Of a DNA stretch of 26,709 nt, positions 1-8,074 are shown piece after piece. Every line of letters begins with the position of its first letter. Position 1 is the stretch's first letter. Source of the stretch: DATDRS01 sp035291605 (lineage in GTDB: Bacteria > Chloroflexota > Anaerolineae > Anaerolineales > UBA6663); assembly GCA_035291605.1 (NCBI GenBank), contig DATDRS010000286.1, positions 1 through 26,709 of the forward strand. Direction: 5' to 3'. Made by a program: the position numbers and the translations under genes. The notes below the pieces were generated by a model. The model had not been told where the DNA came from, made no database searches, and saw only the letters and a list, made by a program, of their open reading frames with translations.

Positions 1-993
1 AGCCTGCTCGTGCGCCAGTTCGTGTTCCTCGGCTTCGACGAGGCCGGCCGGGGCACGGCGCTTTGCGCACTAGGCATTGAGCCAGACCAGTTGCCCGGCG
101 ACCGCGAAGTCCCGGCGCTCCTCGCCGGGGCGGGGCAATACCGCCTGCCGGGCCTGGCGGAAGGAGCGCCGGAGGCGCTCGCGTGGGTCCGCCTCGTCCT
201 GCCGCTTTACGTCGGCGGCAGTCACCCCATCGGCCTCTGGCTGTTGGGCCGCCGTGACCCAGACGATTTGTACGCCCAGGCGGAGATCCCCACGCTCCAG
301 GCGCTCGCCAACCAGACGGCGGTGGCCCTCTCCCACATCCGCCAGACGGAGCGGCTGCGCGCGCTGCACCAGGCGAGCATTGACCGGCACGAGACCGAGC
401 GGACGAACTTGGCGCACGAGTTGCACGACGAAGTGCTGAACCAACTGGCGGCGATGAACATGATCATGGACATGCACGGCCCAGGACTGCGTTTCCACAA
501 GGCCTATGGATCACTCACCCAGCGCATCCGGCAGACGATCCGCGTCCTGCGCCCGGCGATGCTGAGCTACGGCCTGCGCCCGGCGCTGGATCAGCTGGCG
601 GACGAATTGGCCGAGCGCGCCGGGGGCGCGGTGCGGGTGAGCGTGGAGGTGGAGGCGAGCGAGGCGCGTTATGCGCCGCAGATGGAGCAGCACCTATACC
701 GGATCGTGCAGCAGGCGTGCGAGAATGCGCTCAAGCACGGGCGGCCGCAGGTGATCCGCATCTCTGGACAGCTGGAGGCAGGGCAGATTGAGTTGACGGT
801 GGAGGACGACGGCGTGGGGTTCGCTGCCGGGGCGCCGCTGGACCTGACGCACCTGCTGGCGCACAACCATTTTGGGCTGGCGGGGATGTACGAGCGGGCG
901 GCGCTCATCCACGCGCGGATGGAGCTCGATTCCGAGCCGGGGCGCGGGACGCATGTGCGCCTGACCTGGATGGCGGATGACCACGTTGATTGA
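1..993 (+). CDS. Sensor histidine kinase, C-terminal part (5' truncated by window)
   Basis: The reading frame is open to base 1, so the true start lies outside; the GTG at 10 is probably internal. Counting from that GTG, residues 1-110 look like the end of a GAF domain. Residues about 130-195 form a HisKA_3 dimerisation/phosphoacceptor domain with HELHDE (likely phospho-His 139). Residues 225-320 form a HATPase_c domain with an N-box (ENALKHG, Asn 239), a G1 box (DDGVGF) and a G2 region (HFGLAGM). This is the NarX/DesK-like class that normally phosphorylates a LuxR/NarL-type response regulator. No regulator gene follows in this window, so the partner is unknown. It ends at TGA 991-993 and converges on the esterase gene. 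The input signal cannot be inferred from what is visible. Confidence 0.9.
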   Translation, partial: SLLVRQFVFLGFDEAGRGTALCALGIEPDQLPGDREVPALLAGAGQYRLPGLAEGAPEALAWVRLVLPLYVGGSHPIGLWLLGRRDPDDLYAQAEIPTLQALANQTAVALSHIRQTERLRALHQASIDRHETERTNLAHELHDEVLNQLAAMNMIMDMHGPGLRFHKAYGSLTQRIRQTIRVLRPAMLSYGLRPALDQLADELAERAGGAVRVSVEVEASEARYAPQMEQHLYRIVQQACENALKHGRPQVIRISGQLEAGQIELTVEDDGVGFAAGAPLDLTHLLAHNHFGLAGMYERAALIHARMELDSEPGRGTHVRLTWMADDHVD

Positions 994-1056
994 AGGCGGG
1001 GTGGATTACACTCTAGCACACGTGCTCCGAGCAGTGCGGCGCGCAATCCGGCGACC

Positions 1057-1096
1057 GTCCTTCGCCTTCGCTCACGCTTTGCGTGCAGCTCAGGAC
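1057..1096. repeat. Imperfect intergenic hairpin (GTCCT...AGGAC)
   Basis: Between the convergent kinase and esterase genes, GTCCT and AGGAC bracket an inner CACGC-TTT-GCGTG stem. The reverse complement contains AGCGAAGGCGAAGGAC, resembling the arm of the hairpin at 8923-8997 (AGCGTCGTCGAAGGAT). It may be a dispersed palindromic element or a weak bidirectional terminator; there is no T-run. Confidence 0.35.
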
Positions 1097-1139
1097 GCGG
1101 TCTGAGCAGATCGCGACGCACTCTGAGGGGCGCGCCGAG

Positions 1140-2123
1140 TCACGGGGCAAACGGCTCGGCGGGGTCGGGCGCGGACGCAGGGGCGAAGCGCCAATCGGCG
1201 GCGTAGAAACGCAGGTAGTCGCCGACGTGCGCCGACCAGTATTTCTCGCTGTGGCCGCCCGGCTGGCGGAGGTAGGTGTGCTCGACCTTGAACCAGGTGA
1301 GCACCTGGTCAAACCAGATGGAACTCTGAATCTGCCTATCGCCGTCGCCGACATCGAAATAGAAAGCGGGAATCTGGCCGGGCGGCAGGCGCCGCGTCCA
1401 CTGGAGGAGGTTGCGCTCGTCGCCGAAGAAGATGGCCAGGCTGTGCGCGCCGACCCGCCCGAACAGCCCGGGGTAGCGAAGCCCGAAGTGCACCGACCAC
1501 CCCGCGCCGCGCGACAGTCCACCAATGGCCCGGTGCTCACGGTCGGCGAGGGTGCGGTAGTTCGCGTCAACGTAGGGGAGCAGGTCTTTCACCAGCGCCG
1601 GGTCGAGGCGCTCGTCGCGCCGGTCGCTCGGCATGACGATGATCAGCGGGGCGACCTCGCCGGAGGCGATGAGCGCGTCGGCTGAGGTCGGCGCGCCCAG
1701 GCGCACCCACTGGTCGTTCGTGAACCCCAGCCCGTGGATCAGGTACAAAACCGGATAGCGCTGCGACGAGCGCGTATAGCACGGCGGCAGGTAGATTTGC
1801 GCGTCAATCGGGTAGTTCAGCACGTCCGAGGGGACGCTGGCGGTGATGACTGCGCCCTGCGTCTCCGCGCAGGGGACAGGCGTCGGCGTGGCCGTGAAAA
1901 GCGCCTCGGCGACAGGTCGCTGGGTGGAAGTCGGCGGCGGCATGGCCGACGGGGTCGCAGTCCACTGGAACGGCAGGGTCCAGGTGGGCACGGGCGTCCG
2001 CACGGGCAAGGCGTCCCCGGCAGCCTGGGCGATGCCCGCACGGCTGGCTGGCGCGGGGTCCGCCGAGCAGGCGGCGAGGGCGAGAGCGAGGAGAAAAAGC
2101 GCCGCGAGGCGGAGAGGAAGCAT
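1140..2123 (-). CDS. Esterase D/PF00756-type alpha/beta-hydrolase lipoprotein
   Basis: A 327-residue protein with a lipoprotein signal peptide (hydrophobic stretch ending LALAAC, lipid-accepting Cys 19), then a Pro/Thr-rich linker to about residue 90. The esterase domain begins around residue 95. Catalytic triad candidates are Ser 204 in GGLSRGAG, Asp 260 or 262 in FDVGDGD, and His 291 in GGHSEKYW. YLIHGLG supplies the oxyanion-hole region. Family members hydrolyse esters such as S-formylglutathione, trehalose mycolates or siderophore/xylan esters; the substrate here is unknown. I chose the ATG at 2121-2123 because the signal peptide starts there; a longer frame to 2183 would add 20 unconvincing residues. 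No clear Shine-Dalgarno is seen. A TATAAT (2183-2188, minus strand) lies upstream without a good -35. It is probably monocistronic and surface-anchored outside the membrane. Confidence 0.88.
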   Translation of the reverse strand: MLPLRLAALFLLALALAACSADPAPASRAGIAQAAGDALPVRTPVPTWTLPFQWTATPSAMPPPTSTQRPVAEALFTATPTPVPCAETQGAVITASVPSDVLNYPIDAQIYLPPCYTRSSQRYPVLYLIHGLGFTNDQWVRLGAPTSADALIASGEVAPLIIVMPSDRRDERLDPALVKDLLPYVDANYRTLADREHRAIGGLSRGAGWSVHFGLRYPGLFGRVGAHSLAIFFGDERNLLQWTRRLPPGQIPAFYFDVGDGDRQIQSSIWFDQVLTWFKVEHTYLRQPGGHSEKYWSAHVGDYLRFYAADWRFAPASAPDPAEPFAP

Positions 2124-2305
2124 GGGGGAGGGAGAGTGGAGGTAAGAGATTAGAGGTTGGAAATTGGGCAAGCAACGGGGCAATTATACCCGGCAAAAAT
2201 GAACCCGCCGGGCCGAGGCCGGGGATACCTCGACTCAGCGGGAGCGCCTGTTGCGAGAATAATAATCCATTGGGTTGAGAAAGGCAAAGGCTATTTGTGC
2301 GATTT

Positions 2306-2334
2306 TTGCTTGCGCATCCTCGCAAGGTTATAAT
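2306..2334 (+). promoter_or_regulatory. Sigma70-type promoter of the restriction-modification operon
   Basis: TTGCTT (2306-2311), a 17-base spacer, and a perfect TATAAT (2329-2334). Transcription would begin near 2341, leaving a leader of about 28 bases before the nuclease ATG at 2369. That leader contains a purine-rich Shine-Dalgarno stretch (GGAGAGGTGAGG, 2352-2363). Confidence 0.6.
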
Positions 2335-2368
2335 GTCCGTTATAGTCATTCGGAGAGGTGAGGCCACA

Positions 2369-3148
2369 ATGCCGCGGCGTATTGGCAAGACATCAAGCGA
2401 AGAAAGCGAACACAAGGAATACGATCAGGTTGTCATCGAACTTTTTCGCCGCCTTTACAAAAAGGGGATGCCTCGGTTACCGTTCTCGAAAACTGATATT
2501 GAGCGGGCGGCATCTGATCTTGGACTCTCCATCCGCAACTTGCCGGATATAACCTATACCTACCGCTCGGGGCGCTCACCCCTGCCGCCGGAGATTCTCC
2601 AATAGGGTCATTGGGCGATTGATGGGGCCGGAAAAAGCAAGTACGTGTTTGTCAAGATGAGCCGCGCCCCTTATTTTGACCTGCCGGTAGACATGGATCG
2701 GCCTCCGATCCCCGATGCAACGCCGCAAATTGTACTGGAGTATCAAAGTAATGATGAACAGGCGATGTTGGCGCGCGTTCGCTATAATCGGCTGGTGGAC
2801 ACCTTCACCGGCCTCACGGCTTATGAATTGCAGGGGCATTTCAGGACGGCCATCGTCGGGCTGGGGCAGGTCGAGATTGACGATCTGTATCTGGGTGTGA
2901 ACGAAGATGGGGAGTGGTCAGTGATGCCGATTGAGGCCAAAGTCGGCGACGAACTGCTGGGTGTTGTGCAAATCCGGGCTTTGACCCTCTTTGCCCAGGC
3001 CCGCTTCCCTAAATTACGCATCCGTCCATTGGGCATTAAGAGCCTTGCGGACGGAACGCTTCTGTTTGTCGAGTTTAACGATCAAACCGAGTTTGATGCG
3101 GTCGCGCCACGCCGTTATAAGCGGTATGATTTGATCCGGACAGTCTAA
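2369..3148 (+). pseudogene. Restriction endonuclease-like PD-(D/E)XK protein interrupted by an in-frame TAG
   Basis: One reading frame runs from ATG 2369 to TAA 3148 (260 codons) but is broken by a single TAG at 2603-2605 (codon 79). No frame shift separates the halves, and the residues after the stop (GHWAIDGAGKSKYVFVKM) continue the protein smoothly. Codons 1-78 are a charged, helix-turn-helix-like N-terminus. The second part has a PD-(D/E)XK signature: EIDDLYLG (Asp 171/172), about 17 residues, then PIEAK (Glu 189, Lys 191), followed by LLGVVQI. The methyltransferase starts 4 bases after the end, so this is the R gene of an R-M pair. The start was chosen for its Shine-Dalgarno; a longer GTG frame from 2297 starts upstream of the predicted transcript. 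The downstream half could restart at GTG 2645 or ATG 2657, but neither has a good ribosome site. Options are inactivation, readthrough, or a base-call error. The family assignment is by motif only. Confidence 0.7.
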
Positions 3149-3152
3149 CAGC

Positions 3153-4463
3153 ATGGTCGCTCTGCCTCCTCCCAACGTCCAGCGCCTTGACGATAGCTGC
3201 GTCCACGACTGGTACCGCTTTGTCCTGGCTTTTTCAGACCAACTCGTGACGAGCATGCTCTCGAAATTCCAGATTGAGCCGGGCGCGACTGTCCTCGATC
3301 CTTTTGTCGGCACAGGCACGACCCTGGTCGAGTGTCAAAAGCTCGGCATTCACGGCGTTGGCCTGGACGCCAATCCGCTGACGGCGTTTGCCAGCCGCGT
3401 GAAGACCAATTGGGCGATTGATTTGCCGCACTTTCGCCGCCGGCGGAACGCGCTGCTGAGGCAATTAAGGAATAAACTGGCGGACGAGGACCGCCCGGCG
3501 CAGTTGTCTTTCGCCGATTTGGAGGTGAGCGAGGCGCCCGGCGCTTATGCGGCGCGAGGCCACACTCGGCATGACGAAATCGTAGCGTTGATCCCTAAGG
3601 GCGCGATTAACTCGCGCCTGCTGGAGAAGACGCTGATTCTGCGCGAGGCTATTTTCGAGGAGAGCGACACTTCTATCCGGGATTTGTTCTTGCTGGCCCT
3701 GGTGGCTATGGCGGTTGAAGACGTTTCCAACCTGAGCTTTGGGCCGGAAGTCTACGTTTCCAGGCAGCGCCAGGATGCGGACGTGTACGGCTTATTTGCG
3801 AAGCGGCTGCAGAAAATGGAAAGCGATCTCGAGGCGGTGCAGGCGCTCCCGCGCCTCGGACATTCACAGGTCTATCACGCGGATGCGCGCTGCCTGTCTC
3901 AATTTGTCGAAACCCTGGTGGATGGCGTCATCACCTCGCCGCCCTACCCGAACGAGAAAGACTATACGCGCATCACGCGGCTGGAAATGGCGCTGCTGGG
4001 CTTTATCCGCGACAAGAAAGATTTGCGGGCGTTGAAACAGGGGCTGCTGCGCTCGAATACCCGCAATGTCTTTGTGAAAGACGACAATGCCCAGCACGTC
4101 CGCGACATCCCGGCGATTGTCGGAATTGCCGAGGAGATTGAAAGGCGGCGGATAGCCAGGGGAGCGAATTCCGGCTTTGAAAAGCTCTATCCGCGTGTGG
4201 TGTTGGAGTATTTTGGGGGGATGTACCGCGTGCTAGCCGAGTTAGAGAAGGTAATGCGGCGCGGGGTCAAGGCGGCCATTGTGGTCGGCGATCAGATGAG
4301 TTACTTCCGCACGCCGATTCAAACCGCGGAACTGTTGGCGGAGGTGGTCATCCACAAGCAGTTGAAGTTTAAGGTGCTAGACATCGAGGAGTGGCGCACC
4401 CGCAAAGCCACGGCGACCCGGATGGATATTCGTGAGGCCATTCTCCTCTTGAGCCGAAGATAA
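3153..4463 (+). CDS. Site-specific DNA methyltransferase (amino-methyltransferase, TSPPY type)
   Basis: A 436-residue enzyme expected to transfer a methyl group from S-adenosylmethionine to an exocyclic amino group of a base. Motif I (VLDPFVGTGTT) lies at residues 47-57, with the acidic ribose contact after it (GVGLDANP). Motif IV is TSPPY at residues 261-265. SPPY is usual for N4-cytosine enzymes, but N6-adenine enzymes of this form exist. The roughly 200 residues between motifs I and IV probably hold the target-recognition region, giving an I-TRD-IV order. The ATG is 4 bases after the nuclease stop, so the two genes should be co-transcribed. An intact methylase with an interrupted nuclease gives an orphan methylation activity if the TAG is real. 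It ends convergently, 10 bases from pstB. The recognition sequence cannot be predicted. Confidence 0.9.
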   Translation: MVALPPPNVQRLDDSCVHDWYRFVLAFSDQLVTSMLSKFQIEPGATVLDPFVGTGTTLVECQKLGIHGVGLDANPLTAFASRVKTNWAIDLPHFRRRRNALLRQLRNKLADEDRPAQLSFADLEVSEAPGAYAARGHTRHDEIVALIPKGAINSRLLEKTLILREAIFEESDTSIRDLFLLALVAMAVEDVSNLSFGPEVYVSRQRQDADVYGLFAKRLQKMESDLEAVQALPRLGHSQVYHADARCLSQFVETLVDGVITSPPYPNEKDYTRITRLEMALLGFIRDKKDLRALKQGLLRSNTRNVFVKDDNAQHVRDIPAIVGIAEEIERRRIARGANSGFEKLYPRVVLEYFGGMYRVLAELEKVMRRGVKAAIVVGDQMSYFRTPIQTAELLAEVVIHKQLKFKVLDIEEWRTRKATATRMDIREAILLLSRR

Positions 4464-4473
4464 AACCCCTGTC

Positions 4474-5268
4474 TTATCCGAACCTCCCCGTCACGTAATC
4501 CTCGGTGCGCTTGTCTGTGGGGGCGACGAACAAATCCTTCCCTATCCCGTACTCAATCAGTTGTCCCTGCAAAAAGAACGCGGCGCGGTCGGCGATGCGC
4601 GCGGCCTGCTGGATAGAATGGGGGACGATGACAACAGTGTAATCGCGCTTGATCTCCTCGAGCGAGGCCTCCACTTTGGCGGTGGAGATCGGGTCGAGGC
4701 CCGAGGTCGGCTCGTCCAGGAGGACGACCTCGGGTTCGAGCGCGAGCACGCGGGCCAGGCACAGACGCTGCTGCTGCCCGCCTGAGAGGGCGGCCGCCGG
4801 CTCGTTGAGCCGGTCGTGGACTTCGTCCCACAACGCGGCGGCGCGCAGGGCTTTCTCCAGCGCCAGCTCCAATTTGCCCGCGTGGCGCACGCCCGCCAAC
4901 TCGAGGCCGTAGATCACGTTCTGCCGGATGCTCATGGGCAGGGGGATCGGCTGGGCAAACACCATTCCCACGCGGCGGCGGAGGGAGACGACGTCCAGGT
5001 TGGGATCGAGGATGTTCTCGCCGTCGAGGTAAACCTTGCCGATGAGGCGCACGCCGTCCACCAGGTCATTCAGGCGGTTGAGCGCGCGGAGCAGCGTGCT
5101 CTTGCCGCCGCCGGCCGGGCCGAACAGCACGGTGATCTCGTTGGCGGGTATCTCCATCGAGATGTCACGCAGGGACTCGGTCCCGTCGTCGTACTGGACG
5201 GAGAGATGCGCGACGACGATTTTAGCGTTGCTCGAATTGCTCAAGTTGCCTCCGTGCGCCTGAATCAC
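4474..5268 (-). CDS. pstB: Phosphate ABC transporter ATP-binding protein PstB (copy 1)
   Basis: A 264-residue ATPase, last gene of the minus-strand pstS-pstC-pstA-pstB series, which powers phosphate import on the cytoplasmic face of PstCA. Walker A is GPAGGGKST (50-58), where the usual form is GPSGCGKST. The signature is a normal LSGGQQQRL (161-169) and Walker B is VVLLDEP (181-187). The switch histidine sits in VPHS (His 217) instead of the usual VTHN. It starts at GTG 5266-5268, directly after the pstA TGA. GGAGG (minus strand, 5278-5282) lies nine bases upstream, which favours this start. A TTG eight codons later also has a GGAGG but with short spacing. The deviations are conservative, so it should still bind ATP. 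A second PstB is encoded at 8143. Confidence 0.92.
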   Translation of the reverse strand: MIQAHGGNLSNSSNAKIVVAHLSVQYDDGTESLRDISMEIPANEITVLFGPAGGGKSTLLRALNRLNDLVDGVRLIGKVYLDGENILDPNLDVVSLRRRVGMVFAQPIPLPMSIRQNVIYGLELAGVRHAGKLELALEKALRAAALWDEVHDRLNEPAAALSGGQQQRLCLARVLALEPEVVLLDEPTSGLDPISTAKVEASLEEIKRDYTVVIVPHSIQQAARIADRAAFFLQGQLIEYGIGKDLFVAPTDKRTEDYVTGRFG

Positions 5269-6114
5269 TCACCACTGCCTCCGGGCGCGGGCGCGCGAGC
5301 GGATGATGGTCGCGATGAGCATCATGGAGAGGACGAAGACCAACAGCACGAGCGCCGTGCCGTACTGGATTTGAATGGGCATGCTTGGCACCTGCGTGGA
5401 GATGACGAACAGGTGATAGGGCAGGGCCATCGTCGCGTCGAAGGGCGAGTCGGGCAGCCGGGGCAGGAAGAAGGCGGCGGCAGTGAAGAGGATCGGCGCG
5501 GTCTCGCCTGCGGCGCGCTCCAGCCCGAGGATCACGCCGGTGAGGATGCCCGGCAGCGCCTGGGGCAGGACAATCCGCCAGATGGTCTGCCACTTGGTCC
5601 CGCCGAGGCTGATGCTGACGACGCGGAAACTCTGCGGGACGGCGCGCAGGGCCTCCTCGGCGGTCGAGATGATGACGGGCAGCGTCATGATCGAGAGCGT
5701 CAGGCAGCCGGCGAGGATCGAGGTGCCGAAGCGCAAGAAGAGGACGAACAGCCCGAGGCCGAACAGCCCGTACACGACCGAAGGGATGCCCGCCAGGTTG
5801 ATGATGGCGATGCGGATGGCACGCGTGAGCCAGTTGTCTTTGGCGTATTCGGCGAGGTAGATGGCGGCGGCCACGCCGAGCGGCACGGCGATGAGACCGG
5901 TGCCGAGCGTAAGATAAATCGTGCCGACGATGGCGGGCCAGATGCCCCCGGCGCGCATGCCCTCCCGCGGCAAGCCGGAGAGGAACTCCCACGAGATAGC
6001 GGGCAGGCCCTTCCACGCGATGTAGCCGACGATGAGGACGATGGGCGTCACCGTGGAGACCGCGGCGAGGATGATGAGGGTGAAGATCAGGCGCTGAGTA
6101 AGTTGACGGGACAT
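5269..6114 (-). CDS. pstA: Phosphate ABC transporter permease PstA
   Basis: A 281-residue inner-membrane protein with about six hydrophobic segments. The N-terminal anchor is LIFTLIILAAVSTVTPIVLI. The permease-ATPase coupling (EAA) region is EEALRAVPQSFR through SLGGTKWQTIWRIVLPQALP, followed by GLERAAGETAPI, a typical PstA stretch. It forms the heterodimeric channel with PstC. The ATG lies six bases after the pstC stop, and its own TGA abuts the pstB GTG, so the three are one transcript. No strong ribosome site precedes it, and translation may be coupled to pstC. Confidence 0.94.
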   Translation of the reverse strand: MSRQLTQRLIFTLIILAAVSTVTPIVLIVGYIAWKGLPAISWEFLSGLPREGMRAGGIWPAIVGTIYLTLGTGLIAVPLGVAAAIYLAEYAKDNWLTRAIRIAIINLAGIPSVVYGLFGLGLFVLFLRFGTSILAGCLTLSIMTLPVIISTAEEALRAVPQSFRVVSISLGGTKWQTIWRIVLPQALPGILTGVILGLERAAGETAPILFTAAAFFLPRLPDSPFDATMALPYHLFVISTQVPSMPIQIQYGTALVLLVFVLSMMLIATIIRSRARARRQW

Positions 6115-6120
6115 GGAAGG

Positions 6121-7038
6121 TTACGATAATAGTCGTTCTGCCCGCTTGCGCTGGCGGAAGACGACCGCGCTGGCGGTGAGGTTGACGAGGAACGAGATCA
6201 GGAACAGCACGATGCCGATGGTGAACAGGACGTGATAATGCGCGCTGCCGTTGGCGACCTCGCCCATCTCGGCGGCGATAGTGGCGGTCATGGTGCGCAC
6301 CGGGAGGAACAACGAGCCGAGCGTCGCCGGTATGCGCGCGGCGTTGCCGGTCACCATCATCACCGTCATCGTCTCACCAATCGCCCGCCCCACGCCGAGC
6401 ATGACCGCGGTGAGCACGCCCGAGCGGGCAGCAGGCAGCGTGACGCGCCAGATCGTCTGCCACTTGGTCGCGCCCAGCGCGAGCGCCGCGTCACGGTAAC
6501 TCTTCGGCACGGCGTCGAGCGCGTCCTCAGCCACGGATACGAGCGTGGGGATCGCCATCCCCGCCAGGAGCACGGAACCGGTGAAAGCGGTGAGGCCGGT
6601 CGGGATGTTCAGCGCGAGGCGGACGACCGGGGCGAGGGTGACCATCCCCAGGAAGCCCAGCACGACGGAGGGCAGGCCGCCCAGCACCTCAACCAGCGGC
6701 TTCAGGATCTCGCGCGCCCAGCGCGGCGCGATCTCGGCGATGAAGATAGCGGAGGCGAGGCCGAACGGCGCGGCGAGGAGCGCGGCCCCCAGCGTGACGA
6801 TCAACGACCCGCCGACGAGCGGCCAGAGGCCGAACCGCCCCTCGATGGGATACCAGCGCGCGCTGAACAGCACAGCGGGCTGGACCTCGGCGAAGGCCGG
6901 GAGCCCTTCACGCAGGAGGAAGACGAAGATCAGCCCGACAAACAGGATGGCCGAATAGCCCGTCGCGCGGATGAGCGCCTCGACGACGAGCTCGGGCCAG
7001 TTGCGGCCGGATTTATTCTGGCTGGCGTTCACAGACAT
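6121..7038 (-). CDS. pstC: Phosphate ABC transporter permease PstC
   Basis: A 305-residue membrane protein, partner of PstA in the phosphate channel. It has a short charged N-terminus, a first membrane helix (ATGYSAILFVGLIFVFLL) and an EAA-type loop (EDALDAVPKSYRDAALALGATKWQTIWR) that mirrors the PstA loop. GRAIGETMTVMMVTGNAA is typical of PstC. The start at ATG 7036-7038 is preceded by a purine-rich GAGAGAGA. The 146-base gap to pstS is unusual for such a tight operon and holds a GNAT gene fragment, so pstC may have its own promoter. I could not identify a convincing one. Confidence 0.94.
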   Translation of the reverse strand: MSVNASQNKSGRNWPELVVEALIRATGYSAILFVGLIFVFLLREGLPAFAEVQPAVLFSARWYPIEGRFGLWPLVGGSLIVTLGAALLAAPFGLASAIFIAEIAPRWAREILKPLVEVLGGLPSVVLGFLGMVTLAPVVRLALNIPTGLTAFTGSVLLAGMAIPTLVSVAEDALDAVPKSYRDAALALGATKWQTIWRVTLPAARSGVLTAVMLGVGRAIGETMTVMMVTGNAARIPATLGSLFLPVRTMTATIAAEMGEVANGSAHYHVLFTIGIVLFLISFLVNLTASAVVFRQRKRAERLLS

Positions 7039-7088
7039 TGATTGTCTCTCTCGCGGTAAAATTTGCCTAATCCCTCTGGGGGTTCCCC

Positions 7089-7253
7089 ATGCCCGCTTTT
7101 TCCATCCAACCCCTCACCCCCGCCGACCGCGAGTGGGTCTGGCGCTTCGCCGCCGTGCAGTGGGGCGCGGAAATTGTCGTCGCCCTACTGCGCCGGCACA
7201 AAGCCCAACTCGGCCACGATCTTCTGCGCCTCGGGGCCGAGCACCCAATCTAG
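7089..7253 (+). pseudogene. GNAT acetyltransferase N-terminal fragment between pstC and pstS
   Basis: A 54-codon frame divergent from pstC. Its first 32 codons (7089-7184) begin MPAFSIQPLTPADREWVW and include VQWGAEIVVA, which closely resembles the N-terminus of GNAT-family N-acetyltransferases (RPLTPADR..WV..F....WG...VV). The resemblance stops at 7184, exactly where the antisense pstS stop codon (7185-7187) begins; the remaining residues are simply the complement of pstS. The acetyl-CoA binding region is absent, so it cannot be functional. It appears to be the remnant of a gene cut by a rearrangement whose breakpoint lies at the end of pstS. The match is by recognition of the family N-terminus only. 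Confidence 0.6.
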
Positions 7254-8066
7254 ATAAGCCTTCACGACCCCGGCCGGCTCGCCGTGCGTGTACATGTACA
7301 GGTCGCGTGCGATGGGGTACGACTTGTCGTTGACCGTCTCAATCGTCGGGAAGACGTACGGCTGGCCCGCGTCCACCGCCACAGCCAGCGTCTTCAGGTC
7401 GGGCGTCACATAGCCCAGCCCGTCGTAGCCGATCGCGTTCGGGTTCTGCCGCACCTCGGCCGAGATGCCCTCCGAGCTGGGCATGAGCAGCGTGTCGGGC
7501 GAGAACAGCGTCTGGTCGTCTTTCTTCCCCAGCCGCAGGACGTTCTCCAGGAAGTAGACGTGCGTGCCGGAGTTGGTCTCGCGCGAGAGCAGGACGATGG
7601 GCCGGTCCTCGCCGTCCACCTCGCGCCAATTGGTGATCTGCCCGCTGTAGATCGCCGAGAGCTGGGGGAGGGTGAGCTGCTGTACCGGGTTGGCCGGGTT
7701 GACGATGACGGCAATCGCGTCCCGCGCGACGACGAACTCCACCGGCTCGACGCCGTTCGCCTGCGCCTGCTCTTTTTCCTCCGATTTGATCGCGCGTGAG
7801 GCGTTCGCGATGTCCACCGTGCCGTTGATCAGCGCGGCGAGGCCTGTGCCCGACCCGCCGCCCGTAACCGACAGGCGCACCTCGGGATGCGCCCCGCCGT
7901 ACGCCTCCGCCCAGGCGAGCGCGAGGTTCACCATCGTGTCTGAGCCTTTGTTTTCGATGGTGGTCTGAGCGGTCGTGTCGGGGGGGGGCGTCGGAGAAGC
8001 CGTACAGGCGGCGAGTAGAAGCGTGGTGAGGAGCAGACTCAGGGGCCGTCGGCGCAGGGAAGCCAT
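7185..8066 (-). CDS. pstS: Phosphate-binding lipoprotein PstS
   Basis: A 293-residue solute-binding protein with a lipoprotein signal peptide (LLLTTLLLAAC, lipidated Cys 21). The phosphate pocket motifs of the PstS family follow: KGSDTM near residue 40, GGGSGTGLAALING around 69-82, ASRAIKSEE, and SRETNSGTHVYF in the second lobe. GAEAQKIV-like GPEAQKIVAELGFVPAQ closes the protein. It captures phosphate outside the membrane and passes it to PstCA. A run of nine C residues (complement of 7980-7988) encodes three consecutive prolines just after the lipidation site. A TATAAT lies only eight bases upstream of the ATG. It is divergent from the second pstB and upstream of pstC, pstA and pstB. Confidence 0.94.
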   Translation of the reverse strand: MASLRRRPLSLLLTTLLLAACTASPTPPPDTTAQTTIENKGSDTMVNLALAWAEAYGGAHPEVRLSVTGGGSGTGLAALINGTVDIANASRAIKSEEKEQAQANGVEPVEFVVARDAIAVIVNPANPVQQLTLPQLSAIYSGQITNWREVDGEDRPIVLLSRETNSGTHVYFLENVLRLGKKDDQTLFSPDTLLMPSSEGISAEVRQNPNAIGYDGLGYVTPDLKTLAVAVDAGQPYVFPTIETVNDKSYPIARDLYMYTHGEPAGVVKAYLDWVLGPEAQKIVAELGFVPAQ

Positions 8067-8074
8067 CGGATGAA

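Noticed and set aside
2645..3148. The second half of the nuclease as a separate intact gene starting at GTG 2645
   Set aside because: Codons 2606-2644 already read as part of the same domain (HWAIDGAGKSKY), and there is no Shine-Dalgarno before GTG 2645 or ATG 2657, so a single interrupted gene explains the sequence better.
4816..6129. A 437-codon plus-strand frame opposite pstB and pstA, rich in Asp, Glu, Arg and Gly
   Set aside because: It is the antisense of well-supported transporter genes. Its low-complexity acidic/basic composition is what the complement of GC-rich membrane-protein codons gives.
6232..7041. A 269-codon plus-strand frame opposite pstC
   Set aside because: It has the same antisense composition artefact and no recognisable domain, ribosome site or promoter.
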